A stretch of DNA of 64,000 nucleotides from Bdellovibrio reynosensis (lineage in GTDB: Bacteria; Bdellovibrionota; Bdellovibrionia; Bdellovibrionales; Bdellovibrionaceae): positions 1,736,001 through 1,800,000 of the forward strand of contig NZ_CP093442.1 in the NCBI RefSeq assembly GCF_022814725.1. Direction: 5' to 3'. Of this stretch, positions 8,430-17,762 are shown in pieces. Within the stretch, counting starts at the first letter, position 1. Every line of letters begins with the position of its first letter. The position numbers were made by a program, and so were the translations under genes. The notes below the pieces were generated by a model. That model ran no database searches and was not told where the DNA came from. It saw only the letters and a program-made list of their open reading frames with translations.

Positions 8430-10574
8430 ATGAAGAAGCTTAATAAAACAAACATCGGGTTTATACTAGGTATCCTGTTGATCATACTGATTGGGGTCAA
8501 CTCAGTTATCAGTACACGAAATCTTCTCAAAACCAACTCCGATGTAAGCCATGTTTATCGTCAACAAATTGAGCTTGAACATCTCGCGCACCATATTGCC
8601 ACAGCCAATGCCCAAGTGCGCGGTTATCATATAACCGAAGACTCAAGTTATCTTACAAAGTATCAGAATACAAAATCCGAAGTCGCCGCTACCCTAACAC
8701 GAATTCGCAGTCTGGTGCTTAAAGATAACAATCTTAAAGACAAGTGGGAAAACTTAAGAATCATTTTACAAGTTCGCATCAATTTCCTTGATGAATTCCT
8801 AGCAGAAAGAAAACTTCGTGGGCCGAAAGCTGTAACCGCGATCCGCTTAAAAAAAGGTAAAGAAATTGAGGGCACCTTGAACAGTGCTATCAGCGAGATG
8901 TTAGGTTATGGGGAACAGAAGCTTCAAGAAAAAAAGGCACTGTCTAATCGTAATGCGATCACTAACTATGTGATCATTTTGGCAGGAAGTTTTTTTGCAA
9001 TTCTTTTTATTCTCGTCGCTATGATAATGGTCCTTCGCGATAATGCGGGAAGAAAAAAAGCAGAACAAGACCTGAACCAGTTTTTCAACGTTTCCATCGA
9101 CTTGTTAGCCATGGCGGATACCAAGGGTTATTTCCGAAAGATCAATCCCGCGTTCGTAGAACTTTTGGGATACTCTGCAGAGGAGTTCTGCTCTAAACCA
9201 GCCATTGAATTTATTCATCCTGATGATGTCGAATCAACAATTCGCGAAATTCAACGACAGGCCAAAGGCCATACGGTCATGTCTTTTGAAAATCGTTATC
9301 GCTGTAAAGACGGAAGCTACAAGTGGCTTTCATGGAGATCTGTTCCTGTCGGAGATATCACTTACGGCACGGCCCGCGATATTACTGAATCTAAGAAAAT
9401 AGCCGAGGAACTGCAAAATGCTAAATTAGCGGCTGAAACTGCTTCTAAGGCGAAATCTGAATTCCTCGCGAACATGAGCCATGAGATACGTACTCCCCTT
9501 AATGGTATCATTGGAATGACGGATCTATTAAACGAAACTCAGTTAAATTCTGAGCAAAAGAATTTTGCTCAGATCATCCAAGAGTCTGGCACCGCACTGC
9601 TTTCGATTCTTAATGGTATTTTAGATCTGTCTAAAATCGAAGCTGGTAAAATTGTTTTGGAATCTACTGAATTTGACGTGCGAGAGTTATTAACCCGATA
9701 TTCACACCTTCTAAAAGGAAGTCTAAAAAGTAAAAATCTTGATTTACAAATTTTCGTGGATCCCAAAATTCCCCACGTGCTTCAAGGCGATTCTAACCGA
9801 ATTGGTCAGATCCTTTTAAATCTTTTAGGTAATGCGGTGAAATTTACTGAGAAGGGCCACATCAGTGTGGCAGCCACACTTCAATCAACTCAAGGTTCGA
9901 CTGCAACATTAAGATTTGAAGTGCAAGACACTGGAATAGGCATGACAAACGCCCAGACTAAACAATTGTTTCAGCCTTTTACTCAAGGAGATGGATCTAC
10001 TTCCAGAAAGTATGGAGGCACTGGTTTGGGGCTTTCAATTAGTAAACGTCTTGCAGAATTGATGGATGGAAAAATCGGCGTGGAAAGTGAAGCAGGTAAA
10101 GGCTCCACTTTTTGGTTTACTGTTGATGTCACTTTTGATCTAGAAGCCACAGCTGGCAAAAAATCCAGCGCAAAAACTGAAGTGGCGACAAAATCCTTCA
10201 CCGTAAGCAAAAAGATTTTGGTTGTGGAAGACAATCTTGTGAATCAAACAATCATCATCTCGATGCTTAAAGGATTAGGTCATAAAGTAGATGTGGCAAG
10301 TAATGGATGCGAAGCTGTTAAGGTTTACAAGAATTACGCGTACGATCTGATTCTAATGGATTGCCAGATGCCCGAAATGGATGGCTACACGGCCACTGAA
10401 AAAATCCGTGAAATACAGAACGAATCCTCAGAAGCAAAGATTCCAATATTAGCTTTCACTGCGAATGTTATGACGGAAGATGAAGAACGCTGCAGAAAAT
10501 GTGGCATGGACGATATCTTAGCAAAGCCTGTAACATTAGATGCATTGAAACAGGCTATGAACAAATGGGTTTAA
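8430..10574 (+). CDS. CHASE3-PAS hybrid sensor histidine kinase
   Basis: A 714-residue membrane kinase. Order: TM1 (about 10-28), periplasmic CHASE3 domain (about 35-175, with the typical [15 protein letters not shown]), TM2 (about 180-202), PAS (about 210-325, ending [11 protein letters not shown]), HisKA with phospho-His H351 in [10 protein letters not shown], HATPase (N-box GNAVKFT, G1 DTGIGM, G2 GGTGLGLSI), and a C-terminal receiver with phospho-Asp D644 in [13 protein letters not shown]. No HPt domain is present, so signal output needs a separate HPt protein such as the one encoded nearby. GGAAGGTGA precedes the ATG. The stop overlaps the convergent DUF1904 gene by 4 bp. Confidence 0.93.
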   Translation: MKKLNKTNIGFILGILLIILIGVNSVISTRNLLKTNSDVSHVYRQQIELEHLAHHIATANAQVRGYHITEDSSYLTKYQNTKSEVAATLTRIRSLVLKDNNLKDKWENLRIILQVRINFLDEFLAERKLRGPKAVTAIRLKKGKEIEGTLNSAISEMLGYGEQKLQEKKALSNRNAITNYVIILAGSFFAILFILVAMIMVLRDNAGRKKAEQDLNQFFNVSIDLLAMADTKGYFRKINPAFVELLGYSAEEFCSKPAIEFIHPDDVESTIREIQRQAKGHTVMSFENRYRCKDGSYKWLSWRSVPVGDITYGTARDITESKKIAEELQNAKLAAETASKAKSEFLANMSHEIRTPLNGIIGMTDLLNETQLNSEQKNFAQIIQESGTALLSILNGILDLSKIEAGKIVLESTEFDVRELLTRYSHLLKGSLKSKNLDLQIFVDPKIPHVLQGDSNRIGQILLNLLGNAVKFTEKGHISVAATLQSTQGSTATLRFEVQDTGIGMTNAQTKQLFQPFTQGDGSTSRKYGGTGLGLSISKRLAELMDGKIGVESEAGKGSTFWFTVDVTFDLEATAGKKSSAKTEVATKSFTVSKKILVVEDNLVNQTIIISMLKGLGHKVDVASNGCEAVKVYKNYAYDLILMDCQMPEMDGYTATEKIREIQNESSEAKIPILAFTANVMTEDEERCRKCGMDDILAKPVTLDALKQAMNKWV

Positions 10575-10900
10575 AAGTGCTTTCCGTTTTCGTAGTAAGC
10601 AGTCTTATTTAATTCGACGAAGATCACAACGACATCTGGCTGTTTGGTAAGCTCTCTGACCTTATCGCATATGTAAGAAGCACAGCTATTCTGCACCTCT
10701 TGAGTTCGCGCAAACCAAAGGACTTCAACAAACGGATAAGATGCGGTTTCTTGTCCCTCAGAAAAAAACTGGGAAGAAACTACCTCGAACGTAAAATTAT
10801 CTTCTGAAGTGTTGATGATGGCAGCTAAGTCCTTCACCATCGTTGATGATAACTTAGCCACATCAGAACTCTTTACTGAACGCATTCGAATATGGGGCAT
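10571..10900 (-). CDS. DUF1904 family protein (tautomerase-like fold)
   Basis: A 109-residue protein starting MPHIRMRSV, as DUF1904 members do, and distantly like 4-oxalocrotonate tautomerase/MIF proteins whose N-terminal Pro is catalytic after Met removal. Further features are a VEVLWFARTQE strand-turn and VVVIFVELNKTAYYENG near the end, the latter similar to the DUF1904/MIF C-terminus. An upstream in-frame start (up to 10963) would overlap the preceding gene and add non-conserved residues, so I chose the ATG at 10898-10900, 5 bp after that gene's stop. Substrate and role are unknown. Confidence 0.75.
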   Translation of the reverse strand: MPHIRMRSVKSSDVAKLSSTMVKDLAAIINTSEDNFTFEVVSSQFFSEGQETASYPFVEVLWFARTQEVQNSCASYICDKVRELTKQPDVVVIFVELNKTAYYENGKHF

Positions 10901-10905
10901 GCTGC

Positions 10906-11466
10906 CTATTGTCCCTCTGAAGCTTGCGCGCTTTTTTTCTGCGCAGCCAATTCTAGCTGGCACACTTTGACCTTCGTTTCATATTCGTCATGGCGTTTTT
11001 CCAAAGTCTTTTTATAACCACGGAAACGGTTTAGACGATCTTTCAAAAACTCTTCAGAAAGTCCTACAATAATACGCTTGTCTTCAACACCGATGGCTGA
11101 AAAATCATCTTCTGGTGTTACATACTCTCTTGATTCCGTCCAACGTACTTTGCCATCTCCACCATTCTTGGAATCACCCATTTGTGTACGGCAGTCTCTT
11201 AGAACACCATATAAACCACGATTGTCTAAATAACGAGGACCTCCGTAAACTTTTGCTTCTAAATCATAAACATCTAATTCAATTCGACGTAACTCTTCGC
11301 CCATTGAAACTTTACGTTGGTAAACCATGTCGCCATCTTTAACTCCAACAACGGAATCACTACGAACAGGTGCTGCGATATCTACTTTTGTATCGATATC
11401 TTTAGCTTTGTGAGTTGACGAACAAGACACGGCGAACATCATTAGTACGATAAGTAGCATTTTCAT
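10906..11466 (-). CDS. Lipoprotein of unknown function
   Basis: A 186-residue protein with a lipoprotein signal: MKMLLIVLMMFAVSCSS, lipobox Val-Ser-Cys with Cys about residue 15. The ATG at 11464-11466 has GGAGG 5 nt upstream and is preferred to a longer reading. The mature part contains Arg/Glu-rich helical stretches (GEELRRIELDVYDLEAKVYG; FLKDRLNRFRGYKKTLEKRHDEYETK) that may form a coiled coil. No family was recognised. Likely an outer-membrane-anchored structural protein. It forms a two-gene unit with the DUF1904 gene 5 bp downstream. Confidence 0.7.
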   Translation of the reverse strand: MKMLLIVLMMFAVSCSSTHKAKDIDTKVDIAAPVRSDSVVGVKDGDMVYQRKVSMGEELRRIELDVYDLEAKVYGGPRYLDNRGLYGVLRDCRTQMGDSKNGGDGKVRWTESREYVTPEDDFSAIGVEDKRIIVGLSEEFLKDRLNRFRGYKKTLEKRHDEYETKVKVCQLELAAQKKSAQASEGQ

Positions 11467-11611
11467 GAAAGCCTCCACATCGGTTCATCGTAAATAGCGC
11501 TATGTTGAAGGTCAATTACAAGCAGGCAACTGCCCAAAGGACTGACGACCAGCCTGCGTCATTTAATTCAACACACAGCCCATCTTTGATCCGGCAAAAA
11601 TTTGCATCCCC

Positions 11612-11633
11612 TTTCAGTAGATCAATACTGAAA
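11612..11633 (+). promoter_or_regulatory. Perfect inverted repeat in the leader of the OmpA-like gene
   Basis: TTTCAGTA and TACTGAAA form an 8-bp perfect stem with a 6-nt loop, ending 21 bp before the ATG and just ahead of the AAGGAG ribosome site. It could be an operator or an mRNA 5' hairpin. There is no direct evidence of function. Confidence 0.4.
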
Positions 11634-11654
11634 TCGATAAAAAAGGAGTTGGCC

Positions 11655-12797
11655 ATGAAAAAAATATTACTGATATCTTTGCTATTTATCGGTGCCCATT
11701 CCTGGGCAAATCAAGAAACAGAAGGCGCAAGTACCATGGAATTCACCAGGGAAGAAGCTGCAAGAGCCCCAAGAGGACTGCTTCCATTTTTAACTCTGGG
11801 TGGGGGCTACACTGGTGGTGACGTTTTAAGCGATGTCGAAAGTTCGCCGGTTTCATTTAAACTTTTAGGTTCTTATTATTTAGAACATCAAGTTTTTGAT
11901 GTGGGTTACGGTGTTAACAACCAACAATTCATAAAATCAGAAGGTACTAATTTAGAGACTGCTACTTCTGGTGGTGTTCTTGAATTAGCGGCTCGCTATA
12001 AATGGGATAATCGTTGGCAAGCTGGTCTTGTTGCAAATCATATGTTTGAACAAGGTCGTCAACTGGCGGCAGAACAAGGCGATGCTCAATTTGTGGGTCT
12101 TCAAGCTTTGCGTGAATTCAACATCACACAAGCTTGGTTAGCTCGTGTCGGTGCAAGAGCTATGACGTTAACTAATAATACCGGGGATGCTGTGAATATG
12201 TACCTCGTGGATTTACAATTGGGTTGGAATCCTCAAGCCTACCAAACTAGTGTACGTCAATCAGCAGAAAATCCAGTACAACGTGATCCCCAAGCCGCTA
12301 TGGACGTTGAAGAGGAACCTACGTCCGTACAGATGACTGATACTGGGTTAAGAACAAAAATTGAGCCAGCTCGTCCCGTTGCCGTAGCACAACCCGAGTG
12401 GGCTTTACGAGACATCTCCATGTCAAACCTCGTCGCAGGTGATGCGATTATGTTTGAGCCTTCGAAAACAGAACTTGCAGAAGAAGATGAAGAACGATTA
12501 GTTCAAGTCGCAGAAGCATTAAAAGAAAATCCTGATCTAGTCGAAAGAATCGAAGTTCGTGGCTTTGCAGATTCATCTGGAGATCAAGAAACAAATCAAA
12601 TGTTATCTAGACAAAGAGCAGAACAAGTTCGCACCATTCTGCAACAAAATGGCCTTACAGAAATTGATGTCGTTGCGGTCGGACGTGGTTCTGAAGAAGC
12701 CACTGGTAATTTGGATCAAGATAGACGTGCCGAACTTATCTTTATGGGCGTTAAAGATGAAAAAGCACTTCGTGATGCACTTTCAACTGTAGAATAA
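11655..12797 (+). CDS. OmpA-family outer-membrane protein
   Basis: A 380-residue protein. The signal peptide is MKKILLISLLFIGAHSWA, cleaved near WA-NQ. About 45-215 is beta-rich (GGGYTGG, SYYLEHQVFDVGYG, AARYKWDNRWQAGLVANHMF) and fits a small barrel. The C-terminal OmpA-like peptidoglycan-binding domain (about 262-365) has FEPSKTELAEED, VRGFADSSGD and NQMLSRQRAEQV, the usual diaminopimelate-binding Asp and Arg region. The ATG at 11655 follows AAGGAG; a longer upstream frame is open but lacks a signal peptide. A terminator follows at once. It should tether the outer membrane to peptidoglycan. Confidence 0.85.
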   Translation: MKKILLISLLFIGAHSWANQETEGASTMEFTREEAARAPRGLLPFLTLGGGYTGGDVLSDVESSPVSFKLLGSYYLEHQVFDVGYGVNNQQFIKSEGTNLETATSGGVLELAARYKWDNRWQAGLVANHMFEQGRQLAAEQGDAQFVGLQALREFNITQAWLARVGARAMTLTNNTGDAVNMYLVDLQLGWNPQAYQTSVRQSAENPVQRDPQAAMDVEEEPTSVQMTDTGLRTKIEPARPVAVAQPEWALRDISMSNLVAGDAIMFEPSKTELAEEDEERLVQVAEALKENPDLVERIEVRGFADSSGDQETNQMLSRQRAEQVRTILQQNGLTEIDVVAVGRGSEEATGNLDQDRRAELIFMGVKDEKALRDALSTVE

Positions 12798-12807
12798 ATG
12801 GCAGCAT

Positions 12808-12841
12808 AAAAAGGCGCCGGTGAAATACCGGTGCTTTTTTA
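12808..12841 (+). terminator. Rho-independent terminator after the OmpA-like gene
   Basis: A GC-rich stem GGCGCCGGT/ACCGGTGC with a GAAAT loop, followed by TTTTTT. An upstream A-run makes weak use from the other strand possible. Confidence 0.85.
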
Positions 12842-13456
12842 ATTTCGAACGCGGTCTAAGACGAATAGAAGAATATTCTTCATAGCATCAAGTTCCATAC
12901 TTGCTGGTGCTGGGGATTTGCTGGCAGTTTGCTCTGGTAAATACGGCACATGTATAAAACAAGCTTTTGACTTAAGGTTGTTCTGCTGTATGTGATGCAA
13001 AATTTTATAATAAATATAGTTACAGACATACCCGCCTGCATTTAACGAAATCTCAACGTGATGGCCTGACTTAATCAGTCCGTCTTTCCATATCTCGATG
13101 GGACTTTGAGTGAAAAAAGCTTCTGCATTTTGTTCAAAGATTTTTCCCCTTTGTGGCATGAAACCATATTCGTCAGGGTGAGAGGTTTCAGTCCAGTTCA
13201 GTGCGACTCTTTCAAAACTCACCTTATTTCTTCCACCCGCCTGACCTAGCATTAAAATGTGGTCGTAATTTTTTTCAGTGGCTTTTTTCAAAATTAATTC
13301 CGGCGCTTCATGAAATGAGACTGGTAGCAATAGGGTGTCAACCCCAGCAGAGGCAAAATCCTTCTGGATCCACTCAAGAAGGATTTCGCTTGGATTGATT
13401 TTTTCGCCTAAGAAAGGCTGAAAACCAGTTACTAAAATTTGCGGGCTATTATTCAA
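12839..13456 (-). CDS. pcp: Pyroglutamyl-peptidase I (C15 family)
   Basis: A cysteine peptidase that removes N-terminal pyroglutamate from peptides in the cytosol. The family motifs are complete: TGFQPFLGEKINPSE near the start, GQAGGRNKVSFERVALN with catalytic Glu, NAGGYVCNYIYY with catalytic Cys, and FIHVPYLPEQ with catalytic His. I chose the TTG at 13454-13456, with GGAG 9 nt upstream inside the end of the preceding hydrolase gene; an ATG at 13484-13486 lacks a ribosome site. This gives 205 residues, near the family's 200-215. The start overlaps the upstream stop, so the two genes are coupled. Confidence 0.88.
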   Translation of the reverse strand: MNNSPQILVTGFQPFLGEKINPSEILLEWIQKDFASAGVDTLLLPVSFHEAPELILKKATEKNYDHILMLGQAGGRNKVSFERVALNWTETSHPDEYGFMPQRGKIFEQNAEAFFTQSPIEIWKDGLIKSGHHVEISLNAGGYVCNYIYYKILHHIQQNNLKSKACFIHVPYLPEQTASKSPAPASMELDAMKNILLFVLDRVRN

Positions 13457-15167
13457 ATCCGTGTCTCCAGCGCAGAACAAATTCATTACTATTTGTACCA
13501 CTGAGCGGACCGTTTTTTACACGGAATTCCACCTTGGTGTTGAATTCGCGAGTGATAGACTGGGCTTCTGCCTCGGTTCTTGGAACACGGGCACCCAGTG
13601 CTTTTAGATCCTTGATTGGAATCCAAAAGTCTTTCGCATACGAACACGTATTTAAATCCCATGGTCCTTTTTCATAACAAGACTCTCCACCTTGAGAATT
13701 GTAAATTCTAAAAGTGACCTTGGCCTCTTCTGATTGCGAATAGAAGTTAAAGCTTTGGCCTAGATGAATGGATTGAATTGGCAATTTTTTAAAACCATAA
13801 TTCCAAGGAACTTCTTGCTGAACACTATAGCTGTTCACGAACTCAGGGCTGTGATTAAGAACGAAAGTTCTTAATACCGCTGCAGATGCAGCAAAGCCGT
13901 AAGCTGAAGAAAAACCACAATGGTTGCCATATTTCAGATTTAGCACTCCCACCCACGGAGATTTCTCATAGAAATCATTTTGCTCGATAACTTGGGCGTT
14001 GATTCTATTATTTACAACCATGTCGTCTTTTGAAGCCCACACCATCAACGGCGTTTTTACTTCTTCTTTCCAATTCCAGAAGTTATTGCTTTTAAAATAT
14101 GATTGCGGAGTACTTGCAATTCCACGACGTTGTAAAGACGTGGAATTCAAGTCGCCGATAAAATCCGCAAGACCTGTTCGACTTGGAATTTTATCATCGG
14201 TTAACATCTCTGGTACGTCTTGGATATAGTTGCGAGCTTCCGAGAAATGCTCTTTTGTCATCTTCGCGAACACACGTCCTACAACTTGACCGCCATAAAG
14301 ATTATCAAGTGTTGGCTTTAAACTGACTACTGGACAAATCGCAGTGACTGAATTGAAAATCTTTTTTCCACTTTCAAGAAGGTATTTGTCGTTGAAAGCC
14401 GCTCCCATCACAGCAGCGTTACCGCCAAGACTGATGCCCATAAAGTGAACACTGGAAATACGATCTTTATGTTCCCACTTTGTTAACATCCACTTTCCAA
14501 CTTCAAGTCCCTCATAGCCTTCAGACCATCCGCCCATGGTCACCATCTTATTAAGATAGATGTAGTCCATGCCTGTTTGGTTTGCTAACAGCAAAACATT
14601 GAACGGCGATTGATCGAAAAGATGCATCAAATAACTTTTTAAGGAAGGTCCTTGAGCCGCAGAACAAAACACCCCGCACTTCACAATAACCAAAGGACGC
14701 GGACGAGGATCTTGCTTTAAAGCTAAAATCCCTGGCACGCGAACGCCACTTGGAAGTTTCACGGTGAATTCTTTGACTTGTGGATGAGAGAAAAAAGGGT
14801 ATTGGAATTTAGAAAACTTAAGTAAGCCAGGAATTCCTAACCATGACCCGGAAGTTAACTCTCTAGAGCATTTTTCAAAATACTTCCGAGCCGCTTGAAA
14901 GTATTTTGCTGTCGTCAGGTTTTTACCAAGAATGCTGTCCTCAAAACGGCGCGGATCACAATCTGGCTGAATATCTTTATTACTAAGTCCATCGGGTACT
15001 TCTTCAAAAATACCTTGGATAGTGGGCTTTTCTGGATTTTCTGATCTAGTGATTTCTTGATAGAATTGGGTCTCTAAGTCCACCACGGGCAGACCAATTT
15101 TGCTTTGGGCTACTGCATGGGAACACAGGAAGGCACTCATAGCGATGCTAAGAATCTTTGATGTCAT
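13449..15167 (-). CDS. Exported alpha/beta hydrolase
   Basis: A 572-residue exported protein. The signal peptide is MTSKILSIAMSAFLCSHAVA, cleaved near AVA-QS. An alpha/beta hydrolase core spans about 150-430 with nucleophile Ser in HFMGISLGGNAAV, Asp in VWASKDDMVV and His in KYGNHCGFSS. About 130 residues precede the core and 130 follow it; the tail is beta-rich. A related layout is seen in large secreted esterases of predatory bacteria, but the substrate is not known. It is followed with overlap by the pyroglutamyl-peptidase gene, so the pair may process peptides or esters during prey digestion (inference). Confidence 0.75.
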   Translation of the reverse strand: MTSKILSIAMSAFLCSHAVAQSKIGLPVVDLETQFYQEITRSENPEKPTIQGIFEEVPDGLSNKDIQPDCDPRRFEDSILGKNLTTAKYFQAARKYFEKCSRELTSGSWLGIPGLLKFSKFQYPFFSHPQVKEFTVKLPSGVRVPGILALKQDPRPRPLVIVKCGVFCSAAQGPSLKSYLMHLFDQSPFNVLLLANQTGMDYIYLNKMVTMGGWSEGYEGLEVGKWMLTKWEHKDRISSVHFMGISLGGNAAVMGAAFNDKYLLESGKKIFNSVTAICPVVSLKPTLDNLYGGQVVGRVFAKMTKEHFSEARNYIQDVPEMLTDDKIPSRTGLADFIGDLNSTSLQRRGIASTPQSYFKSNNFWNWKEEVKTPLMVWASKDDMVVNNRINAQVIEQNDFYEKSPWVGVLNLKYGNHCGFSSAYGFAASAAVLRTFVLNHSPEFVNSYSVQQEVPWNYGFKKLPIQSIHLGQSFNFYSQSEEAKVTFRIYNSQGGESCYEKGPWDLNTCSYAKDFWIPIKDLKALGARVPRTEAEAQSITREFNTKVEFRVKNGPLSGTNSNEFVLRWRHGFE

Positions 15168-15293
15168 ACTCTACCTCACGTACTTCAAGAGGCATATCGA
15201 CTGAGGTTTAGGCTAGGTTTAGAAAAAAGCGGATCTGTCGAAAGTCTGGACGAAAAAATGTGACTTCATTGAAGAATATTGTCTTATAAAGAG

Positions 15294-15323
15294 AAACGGC
15301 CTTGGTATCACCAAAGCCGTTTT
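15294..15323 (-). terminator. Hairpin downstream of the FliG-like gene
   Basis: AAACGGCCTTGGT and ACCAAAGCCGTTT pair around a short loop, about 30 bp after the stop of the FliG-like gene. The T-run is short and interrupted on the minus side (TTTCTCTTT), so it is a probable but weak terminator. Confidence 0.55.
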
Positions 15324-15350
15324 GTATTTCCTTGAATTTTACTATCGCTC

Positions 15351-16067
15351 TTAGGCAATTTTCTTAATTTGCGCGAGCTTATCCTTTAGCACCGTGTTCT
15401 CGTGCTTAAGGGCATTCACCTCGCTAGTTAATTGATTTACCTTACGCTTAAGGAAATCAACCTCAGCTTGCGCCCCTGCACCTGAGGGAGCAGTCGTCGG
15501 CGGATTATCATAAACACCAAATGAAAGTGGCTTACTTTCTTCTGAAGAAGTCGACGAAGGAACATCCTCAGAGATCGGAGCAGAAAACGGTGTTACCGCA
15601 AGAATCTCTTCGATATTTTCTGGAACCGCTAACTCAGGATCGACTTTTTCAAGTGTGATAATTCTTTGAGAAATAAATCCGCGCACCTCAGAAAGCATAC
15701 GACCAATACAAGTCGCTTTTTCGGCCGGAGTCGGATTTGATTCCGCCATAAGATCCGTGATTTTTCTTTTAGAAATCGGCGGGAGGCAGCTAAGAAGTTT
15801 ATCAACGTCCGCTACTGGAGTACCGTGTAAAGCATTAGCCAAGGTCAATGGCTGCACGCGAGAGAAAATCTCTACTAAGTACTGCCCATCCCAGCCATAC
15901 ACTCTATTTATGGTCAGAATTCTTTTGCGAAGAGCGTCTTCCCATACGGGGCTTTCACTTGAGATCAGTCCTAAAAACTGTTCTCTCTTAGCCGATGGTG
16001 AAGTCTCCAACAATTGAAGAAGTTGATTAAAGCCGCCCTTTTTTTTGTATCTGTCTAACATGCCCAT
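15351..16067 (-). CDS. FliG C-domain-like protein with C-terminal coiled coil
   Basis: A 238-residue protein with no signal peptide. About 15-145 resembles the middle and C-terminal domains of the flagellar switch protein FliG: a helical repeat, then the YLVEIFSRVQPLTLANALHG region comparable to the FliG stretch before LKGA, then LPPISKRKITDLMAE, comparable to the MSKRAA helix. The N-terminal FliG domain that binds FliF is absent. About 165-200 is Ser/Pro-rich and disordered. The last 35 residues are a heptad coiled coil (FLKRKVNQLTSEVNALKHEN). No flagellar gene lies nearby. It could be an orphan partner of a motor or an unrelated helical protein. Assignment is by eye only. Confidence 0.55.
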   Translation of the reverse strand: MGMLDRYKKKGGFNQLLQLLETSPSAKREQFLGLISSESPVWEDALRKRILTINRVYGWDGQYLVEIFSRVQPLTLANALHGTPVADVDKLLSCLPPISKRKITDLMAESNPTPAEKATCIGRMLSEVRGFISQRIITLEKVDPELAVPENIEEILAVTPFSAPISEDVPSSTSSEESKPLSFGVYDNPPTTAPSGAGAQAEVDFLKRKVNQLTSEVNALKHENTVLKDKLAQIKKIA

Positions 16068-16249
16068 GATGCTTTTATCGGAAATGAATTCCAGGACTAA
16101 AGGACTGAGCGAAATAAATTTTGAGGGTTTAAGAAAATCATGGGACTTTGAAATCTTATGTTAAGTTCGTCTCAAAATGCTCCAATTTGTTTCAAAGAAA
16201 GAGTCAGTTATTTATACCTTTGAAAGATTTTTTCTGAAGAAACACCAAA

Positions 16250-16284
16250 AAGAAAAAAGGCAGAGCATTTCGCTCTGCCTTTCG
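16250..16284 (-). terminator. Rho-independent terminator after the vWA lipoprotein gene
   Basis: AAAGGCAGAGC pairs with GCTCTGCCTTT. On the minus strand the stem is followed by TTTTTTC, 25 bp past the stop. Confidence 0.88.
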
Positions 16285-16307
16285 CATCTTACCTTTATAT
16301 TTTAAAT

Positions 16308-17474
16308 CTAGTTAAGGCTGTCACACTTATAAGAAAGAGTAACGCTTGTACCTGGAGCCAAGTACTGATTGAACTTCAACGTCTTACCATCAATGTGGTG
16401 AGACACCGGAGAACCTGAAACCGTAACAATCAAGTCCGTAGGGTTTGAACAGTTCAGAACGATGTCCTTAATTCTGTCTGTGATTTGAGTGCGGATTTGA
16501 CCAAGTTGAGATGTATAATCACTTGAACAAATATCAGCAGCCATACCCCAGCCTTGATTCGTGAAAGCTAAGAAGTTTGCGCCATAACTGCCACTCACTA
16601 ACCCCGTAGTCGGAGCATAATTATCAAGAGCCTGTGAGTTTTGTTGGTTTAAGCACGCTTGATCTTTCACGACAATCGCATGAACACTGAGTGAGTTGAA
16701 TTTATCGGCGCCAAGTTTATCTTTAACATTCGAGATCAAGAAACCTGGTTGATCCATTTGATCAAAAGCAAATTGGCTGCTCATTTTTACGCAAGCTCCG
16801 TTTGAATTACGTTGTTCACAGTAAAGACCGCTACGCTCGTCTTCATCACCTAAGAAGATGATTGCTAAATGCGCATCGCTGCGAATGAAGCTTGAAGGAT
16901 TGTTATTCACGACCAAGTTTGCCGCATAAACACCGCGCTCATCCCCTGAAGGGCAATTCTGTGCGTAGGCTGCAGAATATGCTGAGCTATTAATGGAACT
17001 TGTGTTCCCACCGTTATTACGAATCCAGTTAGCGATAAACTTTTCGCAAGCTAATGTTTCAGGACGTTGAATAGTTTGGTTAAACAAACTCAAACGATCT
17101 GCATTTTGTGGCGTCAGATACGGAGACCCGCCGAAACTAAGAAGTGCTCCTTTGTTGGCCCCAGCAACGTCCGTAGAGACCATACCAATTCTATAATTGA
17201 TATTGCGGCTATCAAGATCACCGATAAAGTTAGCAAAGCGAGGTGCCAAGCGTGCTTGTTCAAACGACATCGAAGCCGAATTATCGTTGACGATAAGGAT
17301 ATCGACTTTGCCGTAACCAGCCGTCGCTGAATAATTAAATGAGTACTTGCCGTTTTCAACGACACATCCGCTATCTTTACATTTACTGTCATCCAAAGAG
17401 AACTTCACCGGTGAACAACCGACGTAAAGCCCGATCAAAAAGGACAGTGCTGCCATTCTAGTTAGCGAGTTCAT
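16308..17474 (-). CDS. von Willebrand factor A-domain lipoprotein
   Basis: A 388-residue protein. The signal is MNSLTRMAALSFLIGLYVGC, with lipobox Tyr-Val-Gly-Cys. A vWA domain starts about residue 56 with KVDILIVNDNSASM, which carries the MIDAS DxSxS pattern as DNSAS. Later elements include the INYRIGMVSTDV strand and LAIIFLGDEDERSG, the latter a likely second metal-site Asp. Several Cys suggest disulfides. The ATG at 17472-17474 is preceded by GAGAGGT and preferred to a longer GTG-type reading. Delta-like bacteria carry many such surface vWA lipoproteins, some thought to act in adhesion. The role here is unknown. Confidence 0.75.
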   Translation of the reverse strand: MNSLTRMAALSFLIGLYVGCSPVKFSLDDSKCKDSGCVVENGKYSFNYSATAGYGKVDILIVNDNSASMSFEQARLAPRFANFIGDLDSRNINYRIGMVSTDVAGANKGALLSFGGSPYLTPQNADRLSLFNQTIQRPETLACEKFIANWIRNNGGNTSSINSSAYSAAYAQNCPSGDERGVYAANLVVNNNPSSFIRSDAHLAIIFLGDEDERSGLYCEQRNSNGACVKMSSQFAFDQMDQPGFLISNVKDKLGADKFNSLSVHAIVVKDQACLNQQNSQALDNYAPTTGLVSGSYGANFLAFTNQGWGMAADICSSDYTSQLGQIRTQITDRIKDIVLNCSNPTDLIVTVSGSPVSHHIDGKTLKFNQYLAPGTSVTLSYKCDSLN

Positions 17475-17610
17475 AAGACACCTCTCTCGCAGTATTACTT
17501 CCAATGAAAATGCCAGTTTTGAAAGGTGTGCGTAACTATATGAAATTACTAGATTTTAGGCCACATACAGTGTTTTGAAGTAATTGCCAAACCTGTCGAG
17601 GATTTTGACA

Positions 17611-17634
17611 GGAGCCCCAACTGGGGCACCTTTT
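17611..17634. repeat. GC-rich inverted repeat between divergent genes
   Basis: GGAGCCCC and GGGGCACC form a near-perfect stem followed by TTTT on the plus strand. It sits in the intergenic region between the vWA gene and the next plus-strand gene. It could be an attenuator-like terminator; no upstream plus-strand gene needs one. Confidence 0.4.
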
Positions 17635-17762
17635 GTGTAAGATTTTCGAGTATTTAGATCCCAAATTGCCCCTAGCCCGAAGGTGCGATTTTGAGCCGAG
17701 TATGGAAAGGCTTTGAGGCTGCGATGAATATTTCCAATAATAATGAGCAGGAGATTTTCATC

